Below are positions 41,430-52,888 of a DNA stretch of 64,000 bases, piece by piece. The position numbers were made by a program, and so were the translations under genes. Source of the stretch: Centrapalus pauciflorus (Eukaryota; Streptophyta; Magnoliopsida; Asterales; Asteraceae); contig JAANYP010004793.1 in the NCBI GenBank assembly GCA_020465985.1, forward strand, positions 1 through 64,000, written 5' to 3'. The notes below the pieces were generated by a model, which ran no database searches, was not told the origin of the DNA, and saw only the letters and a program-made list of their open reading frames with translations. Each line of letters begins with the position of its first letter. Position 1 is the stretch's first letter.

Positions 41430-41496
41430 GGTATAGGCAAGGTAGCTTGGTTTGGATCAAGGGCTAGAACAGGTTATGCGGTATATGATGACTAAA

Positions 41497-41512
41497 CCTG
41501 GCTCTGATACCA
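41497..41512 (-). promoter_or_regulatory. Primer-binding site of the first Copia element
   Basis: TGGTATCAGAGCCAGG on the minus strand, the standard complement of the initiator tRNA-Met 3' end, immediately inside the 5' LTR. Confidence 0.92.
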
Positions 41513-41738
41513 AGATAACAAGAGGAAGAATATATTTTGTATTGAAATTGTCTGTTTCTTACAAGCAGGGAACAACCACTACTTATACAATTTTTACAAT
41601 GCTCAATAAAAGGAAAAACAACTAATGAATGACTGTCAATTTCTGAGGAATGGAAACCGTATATTGCTTCCTTGATTTGTGGGATATGATGTGATTAACC
41701 ATTAATCTTGTTGATCTCATAATTCTCTTTCATTTAAT
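41513..41738 (-). repeat. 5' LTR of the first Copia element
   Basis: About 226 bp. Its minus-strand end ...CTTGTTATCT adjoins the primer-binding site. The outer edge adjoins the CACTA exon phrase …RGVGGTVG. Confidence 0.88.
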
Positions 41739-42730
41739 AGCCGACTGTACCTCCAACACCTCTAGTGCGGCCTGGATGCTCAGGTCCAAGCACTTGAGTT
41801 AATGGATCCACACAAGAATTATCAACCCCTTGTGAAATATTTTGATCACAATGAATCTGTAAATTAATACAAAAATAAAATAGTAAATGCATATAAATTT
41901 GAAATCCTTAAAAACATAGTAATTAATAAAAAGAATATATTTACCAACTGTTGTGCGACGTCATCAAATTCGTCCGGCAATATCATTTTTCCTTGTTTGT
42001 TAACACGACATCTACTTAATATATAGTGTTTGGCACGTCTATCACTGATAGCATGGTAAGCAGTTTTCAATTGTTCAGACTGTCCTTCCTTCTCCCATAT
42101 ATCCACATAACCACGATATCCCTTCCTTCCCAAGTGTGATAATTGACTTGGGTCTTGACATTTGCTCTTCCTTGGATTCGTTTTGCCTTCAAATAAAAGT
42201 ATTATAAATATGAGAAACAACGATATTATTCATATAATGATATAATTAAAGTCCTATAAGCTAACCTGTTTCTAAGGTGTGTTTTCTCTCACTAAAAACT
42301 CTTCCCAAGTCTCTTTGGAAATAAAAGGATACATTTTGTGAGGAGTTTTTCCTAAATCCATGTATTCCCTTAATGTTGTTGTAAACCGCTTCCAAACAAG
42401 GTTGCATTGTTTAAGAGTGCTTGATTTACTAAAATCATTGTCAAGGTTGAAATGTTCATGTCACATAAACGAAAGTAGAAGTTACAACCACATTATGTGT
42501 TGTAAAAGGACCAATGTCTAAATAAATTATTAATTATACCTTGATGATCAACCATAAAGCGTATTTTTCAGCATCCGGACTTTCTTCCAATCATCACGGG
42601 TAATATTAATCCTTGTTCTAGTGTATATCCCACAGTGTGTTGAAAATATGTCTTGATATGTCTTTATACATTGTCCATATGCATTAAAATCAACCACAAC
42701 TTGAGTTTTACGCTCTTTCGGCTTGTTAAT
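41739..42730 (-). pseudogene. CACTA ORF2, Transposase_24-like N-terminal part
   Basis: Exon-like blocks on the minus strand. Near 42730-42560: VVVDFNAYGQCIKTYQDIFS...RTRINITRDDWKKV. Near 42470-42265: LKQCNLVWKRFTTTLREYMD...YPFISKETWEEFLV. At 42190-41946: SQLSHLGRKGYRGYVDIWEK...LPDEFDDVAQQL. At 41855-41740: QGVDNSCVDPLTQVLGPEHP...RGVGGTVG. The order and wording match the plant En/Spm Transposase_24 family (PF03004), thought to bind subterminal repeats. Stops occur inside two blocks. The last block is cut by the Copia element. Confidence 0.72.
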
Positions 42731-42779
42731 ACACCTTTTTTTCTTTCAATTCTTTGGTTTTCATTTGGTTCCTATAAAA

Positions 42780-43960
42780 GTGGTAATATTAGTAAATATA
42801 AACAAACACATTTAAATATACAACATATGTAGAACTATTATTAGTGGACATACCATTCTGAATTGATTCGTTTAGATTGTAAAACTTCCTGCAATTACAA
42901 TTACAATTACAGTTAGCCATGAAGGTTTGTAAACAAAACCATCTACAATAAAACTTCCTTTTGAAGTTAACTAAAGATGAACTAATCCATGATTGATCTT
43001 GTTACTTTTATTTTCTATATACTTATGAAAACACATACAAGAATGCAAATCAATAATAAGTTCAATTAATAAAATCAACAAAATAGTATATTCTAAGTTA
43101 ACGAAAGATGAACTAATCCAAAATCGATCATCTTACTTCTATTTTATATACACTTATGAAAACACACACACAACACACATACAAGAATGAAAAGCAAGAA
43201 CTCCGAAACTCACATGTACAACACTTAGACACATTTTTGAGGTTGTGCAGTCCAAAACGCAGCAGCCTTTTTGGTTGTTTTTGGTGTCGAAAGTCCATGG
43301 TTTCAGCCTTAAATCTAGCATATTATGGACTTCTAAACCTTGCAAATAAATCCTTAAACTTCTAGCATAAAATCTACACACCCTTAGCTATTAAATCCAA
43401 CACCAATCTTTGATTTCACTTGAAATTAAAGGATGATTTTTGGGCTGTGTTATGCCAAACATCATTAATAGCATAAATTCTTTATATAAATTACCCAAAA
43501 TCTAAGATGAGGACTTGTCAGAAACATGATGAATATATAATCATATACATAACTAAACCCTCACGAACGTACATAATCGAAACCCATTGAAACCTCAAAT
43601 CTAGAAGATAAACCCACTAAAGACCATGAAACCTCAAAACTTGAACACGATGAAACCTCACATCTGAAAAATTAACCCAACAGAATATTAATAGAAATCG
43701 CACAATATAAATAGAAAGGGCTAACATAAAATCGCACAATATTGATAGAAATCTCAAACTTGAAACCGCACAATGACAAAAATCGCAAACATGAACAAAT
43801 ACAGAAATCACAAACTTGAACAATGACCGAAATCGCAAACCTGAAATCGCAAACTTGAATCACACAACGACGGCTTGAATCACACGGTTATAAACCCTGA
43901 AAACTGTTGATGGCGGGGAATTGATATCGTATGGCGGGATTAGAAATCACACAGTGATAA
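42780..43960. other. CACTA internal spacer with repeat tract
   Basis: No domain recognised. Between 43640 and 43870 a phrase like GAAATCGCAAACTTGAAC recurs about eight times as a degenerate minisatellite. The frames across it that read FRSLFKFVISVFVHVCDF are products of the repeat. Confidence 0.5.
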
Positions 43961-43974
43961 ACCCTGAAAAGTGT

Positions 43975-44849
43975 TGTGTCATTAATACATGACAATCATG
44001 AGACTTCACACCAAGTAATTTCAAGTCTTTCAACGACACTAACTTCTTAATGTTAGCTGAATAACCGGATGGAACCTTAACATCATGTGAACCCTAACAA
44101 AATCTTTTTTTTTTCAATCTTTAACAAGCTATAACAAGTTGGGGGGAGATATGTTCCACGTCGACCGTCAACCTCAATTGGAGCAAGCTCTGCCCTGATT
44201 CCCATCTGGATCATATCCTTTTGAACATTCACACCATATTTTGACTTTCCATGAATGTTCAATAATAAGCCTATCAAGCTTTCACAAACATTTTTCTCAA
44301 TATGTATGAGGTCTAGACAATGTCAAACTCTCAAATGCTTCCAGTAAGGTAATTTCCAAATATTGACTTTTTTTTTTCAAATACCCTTGGGTGGAGAGAT
44401 ATCATTCTTCCCTAACACGACATTTAGTTCTGCAACTCGAGAGAGTGTAGCTTCTCCATCCAATGGTTGTCGTAACACTCCAAACTCTACTTTACCATCA
44501 AACAACTTCTTTTTTCTTTGGTATGGATGTGTTTTTGGAAGCGATCTTCGATGTCCCATGTATACCGTTTTTCTACAATTCTCCAACCAAATCAAGTGTG
44601 TATCATCTTCACACACGGGACAAGCTTTTTTTACCTTTAGTACTGTATCCAAACAAATTTCCATACGCCAGAATATCACTAATGGTGCAAAAAAAATCAT
44701 TGCTCGTAGTTGGAAATATTTTTTCTTATATGCATCATACACTTCTATGTCCGTGTTCCACAAACATTTCAAGTCATCAATCAGTGGATCCAAATATACA
44801 TCAATGTCATTTCCGGGTTGTTTAGGACCTTGAATTAACAATGACATCA

Positions 44850-44919
<70 letters not shown>

Positions 44920-45524
44920 GTACATAGCCACTTTGGAAGATTATAGATGCATAACAAGACTGGCCATGTGCTGTGACGGCTACTCATGTTCCCAAAGGGA
45001 TTAATTCCATCGGAACTAAGTCCAAATCGTATATTCTGAATTTCCCCTCCAAAGTCTTCGAATCTGTAATCAACACTCCTCCATTGAGGTGAATCAGCCA
45101 CATGTCTCATTTTTCCATCATTCTTACGTTCTTCAGCATGCCAACGCAACAGTTTTGCATCCTTTGAGTTTCCAAATAATCGTTTAAGTCTTGGTACGAT
45201 AGGTAAATACCACAATAATTTAGCAGGAGGACCATTTTTTGACACATCACTATTAATTGTTTGATTTTTCCTTTTGTACCTTGATGTACCACATATCTTA
45301 CATTCATGTAGCTTTTCATCTTCATTTCTATACAACATACAATCAGTTGGACATGAATGTATTCTTTTAATTTCCAAACCCATCGGGCACATCATTTTCT
45401 TTGCATGGTAAGTTGAAACAGACAACTCATTACCATCGGAAAGCATTTCATTCAACAATTCTAACAATTTTGTAAAACTTTTATCGCTCCATCCATTGCC
45501 AGCCTTTAAGTTAAACAATTTCAA
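43975..45524 (-). pseudogene. CACTA TNP2-type transposase (Transposase_21)
   Basis: Blocks in order: LFNLKAGNGWSDKSFTKLLE; HSCPTDCMLYRNEDEKLHEC and CKICGTSRY (a cysteine cluster); LRWHAEERKNDGKMRHVADS; FGLSSDGINPFGNMSSRHSTWPV; then LLIQGPKQPGNDIDVYLDPL; CPVCEDD; YMGHRRSLP; HIEKNVCESLIGLLLNIHGK; and PSGYSANIKKLVSLKDLKLL near 44070-43990. This is the family order. A TA microsatellite (44851-44917) interrupts the frame between PKWLCTN and MMSLLIQGP. A frameshift lies near 44080, and the family's C-terminal part is missing after 43975. The protein would have cut and moved the element; here it is dead. Confidence 0.85.
44851..44917. repeat. (TA)n microsatellite inside the transposase
   Basis: About 66 bp of TA exactly between two conserved transposase blocks. 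It was either grown inside a coding exon or sits in a former intron. Confidence 0.97.
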
Positions 45525-45540
45525 CCTGCAAAAAGTCTAG

Positions 45541-46371
45541 TGAACTTCATACAACCGTCATACAATGGTTAATCTGAATCAACAAACATCTGTTGAAATT
45601 TATCATGATCATTGATGTCAATGTAATCCTCCAAATCATGTAACATTTCATCTAAATAATCATTATTGTTGCGATACAAACATCATTATCTTCAACTGGT
45701 TTAGAAACAAAAGCATATTATCATCTAATGGTTCACCATGCCAACACCAACAGGTATAACATCTCATAAAACCGTCTACTATCAAATGGTTTCGAATTTT
45801 ATCAATGTCAACGAAACAACTGACATTTTTACACTTTTTACAAGGACAATTAATTATAGATTTTTCCCTCTTCACCCGATCATCTTCGGCAACATTTATA
45901 ACTTAGATAAGTTGGTCAAAAACTCAATAGTACACCGCGATATTTTGTACATCCATCTACTTCGATACAACCGTCATACAATGGTTTTTCTGAGTCGACA
46001 AACATCTGTTGAAATTTATCATGATCATTGATGTCAATGTATTCCTCCAAATCATGTAACATTTCATCTAAATAATCATTATTGTTGCGATACAAATCAT
46101 CATTATCTTCAACTCGTTTAGAAACAAAAGTATTATTATCACCTAATGGTTCACCATGCCAACACCAATGGGTATAACCTCTCATAAAACCGTCTACTAT
46201 CAAATGGTTTCGAATTTTATCAATGTCAACGAAACAACTGACATTTTTACACTTTTTACAAGGACAATTAATTATAGATTTTTCCCTCTTCACCCGATCA
46301 TCTTCGGCAACATTTATAAACTTAGATAAGTTGGTCAAAAACTCAATAGTGCACCGCGATATTTCGTACAT
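45541..46371 (-). pseudogene. CACTA transposase-associated domain, tandemly duplicated (offset 416 bp)
   Basis: The full copy at 46371-45960 reads MYEISRCTIEFLTNLSKF, then KREKSIINCPCKKCKNVSCF and NHLIVDGFMRGYTHWCWHGE, the Transpos_assoc signature (PF13963). A second copy at 45955-45541 repeats it with a stop and small changes (FMRCYTCWCWHGE). The domain sits at the N-terminus of TNP2 proteins and carries metal-ligand cysteines and histidines. The near identity of the copies indicates a late duplication. Confidence 0.82.
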
Positions 46372-46454
46372 CCATTACTTCGATCCATCTGCAATACAAG
46401 AAACATTCAAGTTTAATATAATGTATAATGATCAACTAAGCAAGAATGTTATTC

Positions 46455-46705
46455 CGGGTGGCCATCCTAACCCACTTTTTGAATACTTTATCTCACATGT
46501 GAATGTGTGGTAACAGATTGATTGTGTATTATTTAAGAAAAACAGCAGCATTTCCCCTTAACTCCCCAAGTATGTAAATAAAACACATACTCGAAAGACC
46601 AAGGAGAAATTGTTGTCGCTTTCTTTCTTAAATAATACACAATCAATTCGTTACCATACATTCACTCTAACAGAGATATAAGTATTCAAAAAGCAGTCCC
46701 AAATC
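46455..46705. repeat. Fold-back hairpin element
   Basis: Arms of about 80-100 bp pair across a loop near 46580. The innermost 24 bp of each arm are perfect mirrors (46516-46540 against 46624-46648: ATTGATTGTGTATTATTTAA and its complement). It lies in the 5' non-coding part of the CACTA element, ahead of the transposase. Confidence 0.65.
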
Positions 46706-47159
46706 GGGGACAATCCAAAATTAACAGATAATCCTAAATGCATATATACTAATAATATGTTAATTTTGGACGGACATAAACTAAAGGCAATAACAATCCT
46801 ATATTTTCCCAACTACTGGCAACCTGTACTAAATGATTGCAACATATAATAAATTTACATCTAAATGTTTGTGTTAGAAAAAATAGACCTTTATTAGTTT
46901 TTTAACCTCCTTTCTTTATCAAGGCGAATAATACTGCAATATTAAATAAAAAGTTAAGATGAAATATATAAAAGACTAATACACACACAAATAATAGCAT
47001 TAATACCTTATTTTTGAAAAAGTTCTGAAAAAAGTAACAGGCATGGAAAAGAGGTGATCGAAAATGAAGCTTCCAAGAATTCTAGAATTGAAAAAATGGA
47101 AGCGAAGGTGAGGCGGCGATTTAAGAGATAAATTAACCCTAGGTGATAGATAAATACAA

Positions 47160-47290
47160 TAAGATATATAGACCGGTTGCACTAAAACCGGTCTCAAAGG
47201 GTTCTCAAAGGGGTTTAAGAAACACGCTTGTAGAGTTGTAGAGACCGGTTATATTAAAACCGGCTTCAAAGGGGTTTAAAAAAAATCATG
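47160..47290. repeat. Right subterminal repeats of the CACTA element
   Basis: AGACCGGTT...AACCGGTCTC and AGACCGGTTATATTAAAACCGG, related in inverted orientation to the left subterminal repeats at 23759-24010. No CACTA terminus follows, so the end is probably lost. Confidence 0.6.
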
Positions 47291-47389
47291 ATCTGATGAT
47301 CCAACTAATTTCGATAGATGGATTATAATCCAGATTGGCCCATTTAATTTTTTAAATTCCATATTTACTTTAAACCCACATCATACCAC

Positions 47390-47570
47390 CATGACCTTTA
47401 CCCAACCCACCCTGCCCTATACACCCCTACCCTAACCCACTTTTAATCTACCCACCCCACCCCGACCCCCACCATCAACCTAACACCACCCATTCTACCC
47501 CACCCTCAAAAACCAACCCATCCTTACCCTACCCCACCTCATCCCACCCTACCTACCCTCAACCTATAAC
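47390..47570. repeat. C-rich degenerate minisatellite (left part)
   Basis: Short units such as CCCTACCCCACC and CCCACCCCACC repeated irregularly. The tract continues at 48740 beyond the hAT insertion. Confidence 0.9.
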
Positions 47571-48731
47571 CAGGGGCGGATGCAAGTAGCATGCAGTGGC
47601 ATCACCAGTGCTTTGTATTTTTGTGTTTTATTACATGTAATTTTATTTTTAAACATTGAATGCTATGATTAGTTTTTTTAGTTACACCACTCCATTTACT
47701 TGGCCTACTATTGGACATTACTTGACCACTATTGGACTTCGAATTATAATACCACATGCCACTCCACATCATTCATTTGCTCTTTTGTTAAAATAATAAA
47801 CTCTTTTGATCATGATAGTTTGGCCAAGTTTAGTAACTCGTCCTTTTATCTGAATTAATTTGGTTAGTTTTTTACATTTACATAAGTTAAATTGAAACAA
47901 GTTATAGATTTAGTACGTTTTATGAGAGTTAGATTAAAGGTTGAAATAATCCGTAGATTCTTTGTTTGTTTTGGTTTTCTCTTATATTAGTAATGGGCAT
48001 TGCTATATGTACACTCCCATCTCCATAATTTTTACTAATCACACACCCCTTACTCACATGATTTTTATTAATGATGTGAGACCCAATTATTAAAATTTAA
48101 TCTCCTCTCACATTAAGAAGGGGGGGGGGGGGGGGAGGAGGTGATTAGCAATTGAGGGGGTGTGCATATAGAATTACCCTTAGTAATTTGCAGATTATAT
48201 TGAAATAATTTGTAAATCCATTTTGCTATTACATGAATTAAATTGAAACAATTCACTATTGCTAAATTTCTCATTATTTTGTGTTTGATCTAAATTATAT
48301 ATTCTTTTCGTTTCGACTTTCACTTATATACGTACTTTATACAATATGAATGACAATTGTTTTGTAAATTAATGCTTAGTTTATGACTTTATGTTTTATA
48401 TAGGCTAGATTTATGTCTAAATTTGACATAAGTAGATTTAAAGTTTGCTAATTCTGATTTTTAAACTAAAGTTTATTGTTTAATTAAACTGTGAGTGTTT
48501 TTTAGTCGGGTGAACCAGTGGATTAATTGTTATCATTACTTCGATAATTGTTAGGACTTATTAGTTGGTTAAATTAGTTGTTAGGTTGTAATGGATAATT
48601 AATTAAATTAGTTACAAAAATTCTTGAACCAAAAATATTAGACAAGATTTATGAAGAACCCTAAAAATGAACTGATGGTTGGGCAATCCATACATGAGCA
48701 CGAGTGACAAACTTTTCTAGATACGCCACTG
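47571..48731. mobile_element. Non-autonomous hAT transposon
   Basis: The ends CAGGGGCGGAT and ATACGCCACTG (9 of 11 paired) are flanked by perfect 8-bp copies of CCTATAAC (47563-47570 and 48732-48739). It is 1161 bp and no transposase is readable. It carries a nested MITE (47993-48179) and sits inside the C-rich minisatellite. Confidence 0.88.
47993..48179. mobile_element. MITE nested in the hAT element
   Basis: Ends ATGGGCATTGCTATATGTACA-like and TGTGCATATAGAATTACCC are imperfect inverted repeats flanked by TTAGTA on both sides (47987-47992 and 48180-48185). A run of 16 G (48120-48135) lies inside. Confidence 0.6.
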
Positions 48732-48739
48732 CCTATAAC

Positions 48740-48986
48740 CTACCCCGACCCCTAAACCTAACCCACCCACCCTATACCTACCCCACCTTTACACTACCCC
48801 AACCTACACTACACCCTACCCACACCACACTACCCCACCCTTACCCTATCCTACCCACCCCAAATCTTACCCTACCCCACCCCAAACCTTACCCCCTACC
48901 ACTACCCTATCCAACCCCACACCACCCTAACTCCCCCTACACTACCTACCCTACCCCTGCCCCACACACTTCTACCTTACTCACCT
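48740..48986. repeat. C-rich degenerate minisatellite (right part)
   Basis: Continuation of the tract at 47390 with units such as CCTACCCCACC and CCTTACCC. Proline/threonine-rich frames across it are artefacts. Confidence 0.9.
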
Positions 48987-48999
48987 CATCGAACCGATG

Positions 49000-49334
49000 G
49001 GTAGGTTGAGGGTAGAGTGGGATGGGTAGGGTGGGGGTTAGTGTAACGGGGTAAGTTATAGTTGTGGGGTGAGTTGGGTGGGTGTGGGTGGGTTGCGTGG
49101 GGTAAGATAAGGGTAGAGGTGGGGTGGGTATGGTGAGAGTGGGTGTAAGGTGGGTTTTTTGGTAGGGTGGGTAGGTTGATGGTAGGGGTAGATTAGGAAG
49201 GAAAGGGGTAGGATGGGTTAGGGCATGGAGTGGGCAGGTTGAGGGTTGGCAGGTTTTAATGGTAGGTATGAGTGGGGGTAGGGGTGATGTGGACAGGTTC
49301 GGGGTAGGTTTAGGTAGGGTAAGGCAAGATGGGT

Positions 49335-49367
<33 letters not shown>

Positions 49368-49395
49368 GTGGGTGGTGGGTAGGTTGAGGGTTCAA
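49000..49395. repeat. G-rich mirror minisatellite
   Basis: Units such as GGGTAGGTTGAGGGTAG and GGGTGGGGTGGG, the opposite strand version of the preceding C-rich tract. The switch point is a small hairpin CATCG-AAC-CGATG (48987-48999). Many GGG runs could form G-quadruplexes. Confidence 0.9.
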
Positions 49396-49399
49396 TGTT

Positions 49400-50000
49400 G
49401 TGAAAACAATTGTGTAAATGTGTTATTTTTAGTTCTTTTATATTAAATGGATTGATCCAAATGATCGTGGATCGATATATTTGTTAATCCACGCATGGAT
49501 CAAATTATTGGATCTTTGGTTGATTTTATTTGACACATTAAATTTATAATTGGATCCGATTTGGATAAAAAAGTGATCCATTGTCACGCCTATCTAATAG
49601 ATAGCCACTATTTGTTGTAACTTGTATGTCAAGGACAATATTTTACAATTTCATTCTTAGTTCTATTATGGTATCAGAGCTATTTTACGCTCCGACAAGT
49701 ATTGTATTTTGGTTATTTCTCTTTCGATTAAGGGTGGTCATGTTGTCCACTCTTGATCCTTCGTTATTATTTTTTTTTTTGGCTCAGTCTTTTTCCAATT
49801 CGGTTTTAGTCCAGATTAGTTGGGACCTTCAATTTTTTTGATTCAGTTTTTCAATTTATTTTATTTTTTGATCAATTAATATAAAAACTTTCGTAATTAA
49901 TTATATATCATTACAATTTATAAATAAAATTTCAAATTTCAAAAAATAAAACAATTACAATTAATATAAAACAACTTGAAAAAATAATTCGTAAATATAG
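49400..50000 (+). mobile_element. Copia 5' LTR end and leader fragment
   Basis: A perfect initiator-Met primer site TGGTATCAGAGC at 49669-49680 follows ...TCTTAGTTCTATTA, an LTR-like end. The LTR start is not identified. The leader runs until it is cut by the next Copia element at 50001. No gag follows. Confidence 0.55.
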
Positions 50001-50605
50001 TGATGGGAAAACAAGGCGCCACAACGGTATACTAAATTGTGGAATTAACTTTCATTTGGAAAAATTTTCCTTACTTGAATGAACATTTGAGGAAGCAAAC
50101 AAATAGGGCATACAAAATGCAACTTCAAATCAGCCCCAATTAACTAGTAAATGCAAGTAATCAAGCAACACACGAGACGATGATATTTTTGCGTGGAAAA
50201 CCCCTAAAACAAGAGGGTAAAACCACGTGACCACTTTGGCCGCTTAATCCACTACCACCAACAAGAGAGTAATACAAAGTATTCTCTAGATGTTCTAGAG
50301 GCATACCAAAAATATCATACACTTGGAAACAAAGCACATCAAGGTGTATGGCAACAAAAGAGAACAAAGCTGAGAAAATATCACCAAAAAAAGTTACTAT
50401 TCTGGATACGAAATCCCGACCTCCGGACCTCAAAAACCGATCTCCACCATTCAGAATGTAGGCACAGATGCTACGAAGCTCCTATCCAAAAATTGTGATG
50501 ATCCAACAATTCAATCTTCGGGAAACAAAAGATTTGTGTTGTGGTGCAGAAAAATCCGAAAATAGCACTAGGTTTCTTTCTCTCTTTTTTCTTCTATACT
50601 TTTGG

Positions 50606-50667
<62 letters not shown>

Positions 50668-50790
50668 GTGTATTATAGGGGGTGGCTGGCCATTTATTTA
50701 ACTTCTTAAAAAAATAGAACCCTAAAAGGCTTTTAAATGGGCTTTAAAAAATGGGCTTCTTCATTGGGTCAAAATGAGAAAAACCCAACA
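50001..50790 (-). repeat. 3' LTR of the second Copia element
   Basis: 790 bp, perfect TG...CA ends, with a CT microsatellite at about 50607-50664. The first 390 bp match 55203-55595. Confidence 0.9.
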
Positions 50791-50805
50791 AATCTCCCCC
50801 TTTTG
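50791..50805 (-). promoter_or_regulatory. Polypurine tract of the second Copia element
   Basis: AAAAGGGGGAGATT on the minus strand directly before the 3' LTR. Confidence 0.85.
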
Positions 50806-50807
50806 AC

Positions 50808-52200
50808 TTATGAGGAAGAGTTCGCCATCCCGGCGATCGAGCAACATCTTTTGAGTTTTTCCCTTGCTAGAACCTTGGTCAACATATCGGAACCATTATC
50901 ATCGGTATGAAATTTATCAAGTTCAAGCAACCCATCTTCAAGAGTATCTCTAATCCAATGATATCGCACATCAATATGTTTTCTTCTCTTGTGAAACATA
51001 GAATTCATAGCAAAGTGAATAGCACTTTGATTATTACAAAGAACCACATAGCGCTCTTGCTTGAATCCAAGCTCTAGCATAAGTTTCTTCAACATTAATA
51101 GTTCTTTGCATGCTTCCGTTGCCGCCAAATACTCAACCTCCATTGTTGACAAAACAACACACTTTTGCAATCGTGATTGTCATGACAAGCTCCCCCTGCA
51201 AAGGTCATCAAATATCCAGAAGTGGACTTTCTATTATCTTCGTTTCCTGCCAAATCCGAATTTGTATACCCCACAAGCATTAGCTTTTCATTTCCAAATG
51301 TGATACCCAATTTGGAAGTACCCCGTAGATATCTAAGAATCCACTTAACTGCTTCCCAATGCCTCTTACCAGGATTTGGCAGAAAATGGCTCACAACACC
51401 TACTGCATGTGCTCTATCAGGCCTTGTACATACCATTGCATACATCAAGCTTCCAACGGCTGAGGAATGTGGAACTCTATCCATATCTTCAATCTCCCTC
51501 TTTGTAGAAGGGCAGTCTTTATTTGTGAGCTTAAAGTGTATATGAAGTGGAGAAACAACCAATTTAGCTTTATCCATGTTGAATCTGCAAAGCACCTTCT
51601 CAATATATCGCTCTTGCGACATGTGCAACTTCTTGGCAGCTCTATCTCGAGTGATCCTTACACCAAGAATCTGTTTTGCTGGCCCCAAGTCTTTCATAGC
51701 AAAAGACTTGCTTAATTGTTGCTTCAACTTGGCAGTTCATCCTGCATTCTTGCCAACAATAAGCATGTCATCAACATAAAGCAATAAAATGATGAAATCA
51801 TCATCACTAAACCTATGGAAGAAAACACAGTGATCTGAAGTAGTCTTTCGGTATCCTTGCTCCCACATAACAGACTCAAACTTTTTTACCACTGCCTAGG
51901 CGCTTGCTTCAACCTCTAAAGACTTTTCTAAAGTCTACACACATACTTTTCTTTGCCTTTAACCTGAAAACCTTCAGGCTACTCCATGTAGATTTCTTTA
52001 TCCAAGTCACCGTGAAGGAAAGCCGTCTTAACATCCATTTGCTCAACCTCAAGATCGAGGCTAGCCGCTAAACCAAGAACAACACATATAGAACGCATCT
52101 TCACGACTGAAGAGAAAATCTCATCAAAATCGATCCCTTTTCTCTGACTGAATCCTTTGACCACCAATCTAGCTTTATATATGGGCTGTGAAGTATTACT
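50808..52200 (-). pseudogene. Reverse transcriptase and RNase H of the second Copia element
   Basis: The RT starts near 52167 (VVKGFSQRKGIDFDEIFSSV), continues through MDVKTAFLHGDLDKEIYME, and has the catalytic YVDD near 51775-51764, then the block KDLGPAKQILGVRITRDRA. RNase H carries ALSTMEVEYLAATEACKE-like sequence, then LCNNQSAIH where the family has CDNQSA, an Asp-to-Asn change at a catalytic position. It ends near 50808. Breaks occur near 51970, 51730 and 51170. Confidence 0.85.
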
Positions 52201-52559
52201 CTTCAGTCTTCACCTTGCAAACCCACCTGTTCTTCAAAGCTTTCTTGCCTTAAGGCAACTTCACCAATTCAAATGTGTTGTTCTTATATAAGGAATTCAT
52301 CTCATCTTGCATAGCTTCAACCCACTCCTATTTGTGCTCATTTTCCATGGCTGCTGCATAAAACTCTGGCTCCCCTTCATTGGTAAGTAAAACATACACA
52401 CCAGCAAAATATCGTGTGGAAGGATAAGGATCTCTCGTAGACCGTCTGAGTGGAACAAAAGGTGGCATATCTGTTACCGAACTCTGGAGCATCAACATCA
52501 TTAGTACTGTGGTCATCAATAGGAATAACATCTCCATCAAGTGAACCAACACATTGATG

Positions 52560-52888
52560 AGGAACTAGATCTAAATCAGTAATATCATCATTATGTTGGG
52601 GAATTGTCTCTTTCTTCTCAACATCATTTAAAGTTTGATCTTCAACAAATACAACATCTCAGCTTCGTACAAGCTTCTTATGAATGGGATCATACAACTT
52701 GTAGTCGAACTCATCTTGGCCATACCCAAGGAATACACATGGCTTAGTCTTCACATCAAGCTTTAACCTTTCATCTTTGGGAGTGTGCACATATGCGTTG
52801 CATCCAAAGACCCATAAGTGTCGGTAAGAAACGTCTTTTCCACTCCAAACCTTGTCATCAACATCAAAGGAGCACAAGGAGTTAGATC
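52560..52888 (-). pseudogene. Integrase C-terminal part of the second Copia element (after the mitochondrial insert)
   Basis: Reads LTPCAPL, then after a frame slip DVDDKVWSGKDVSYRHLWVF, CNAYVHTPKDERLKLD and KPCVFLGYGQDEFDYKLYDP. This is the block that follows the catalytic core in Copia integrases and joins, across the mitochondrial insert, to GEALNTAIHVI at 53305-53340. Confidence 0.8.

Larger units (their letters stand above)
36751..41738 (-). mobile_element. Ty1/Copia LTR retrotransposon inserted in a CACTA exon
   Basis: About 5.0 kb. LTRs at 36751-36966 (3') and 41513-41738 (5') are close copies of each other. A perfect initiator-Met primer-binding site follows the 5' LTR and a purine tract precedes the 3' LTR. 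The domain order on the minus strand is gag, zinc knuckle, protease, integrase, reverse transcriptase, RNase H, as in Ty1/Copia. The target duplication is imperfect: AGCGG on the left and AGCCG on the right. Several frame breaks and a changed integrase residue make it inactive. Confidence 0.9.

Noticed and set aside
48704..49395. Pro/Thr/His-rich proteins of 100-149 residues on both strands
   Set aside because: Product of the C-rich/G-rich minisatellites; composition follows the DNA repeat and no domain is present.
47390..49395. Interstitial telomere repeat
   Set aside because: Units vary and are not runs of TTTAGGG/CCCTAAA; only isolated CCCTAAAC words occur.
49669..49680. Possible tRNA sequence (TGGTATCAGAGC)
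   Set aside because: It is a retrotransposon primer-binding site, complementary to the 3' end of initiator tRNA; no cloverleaf can be formed around it.
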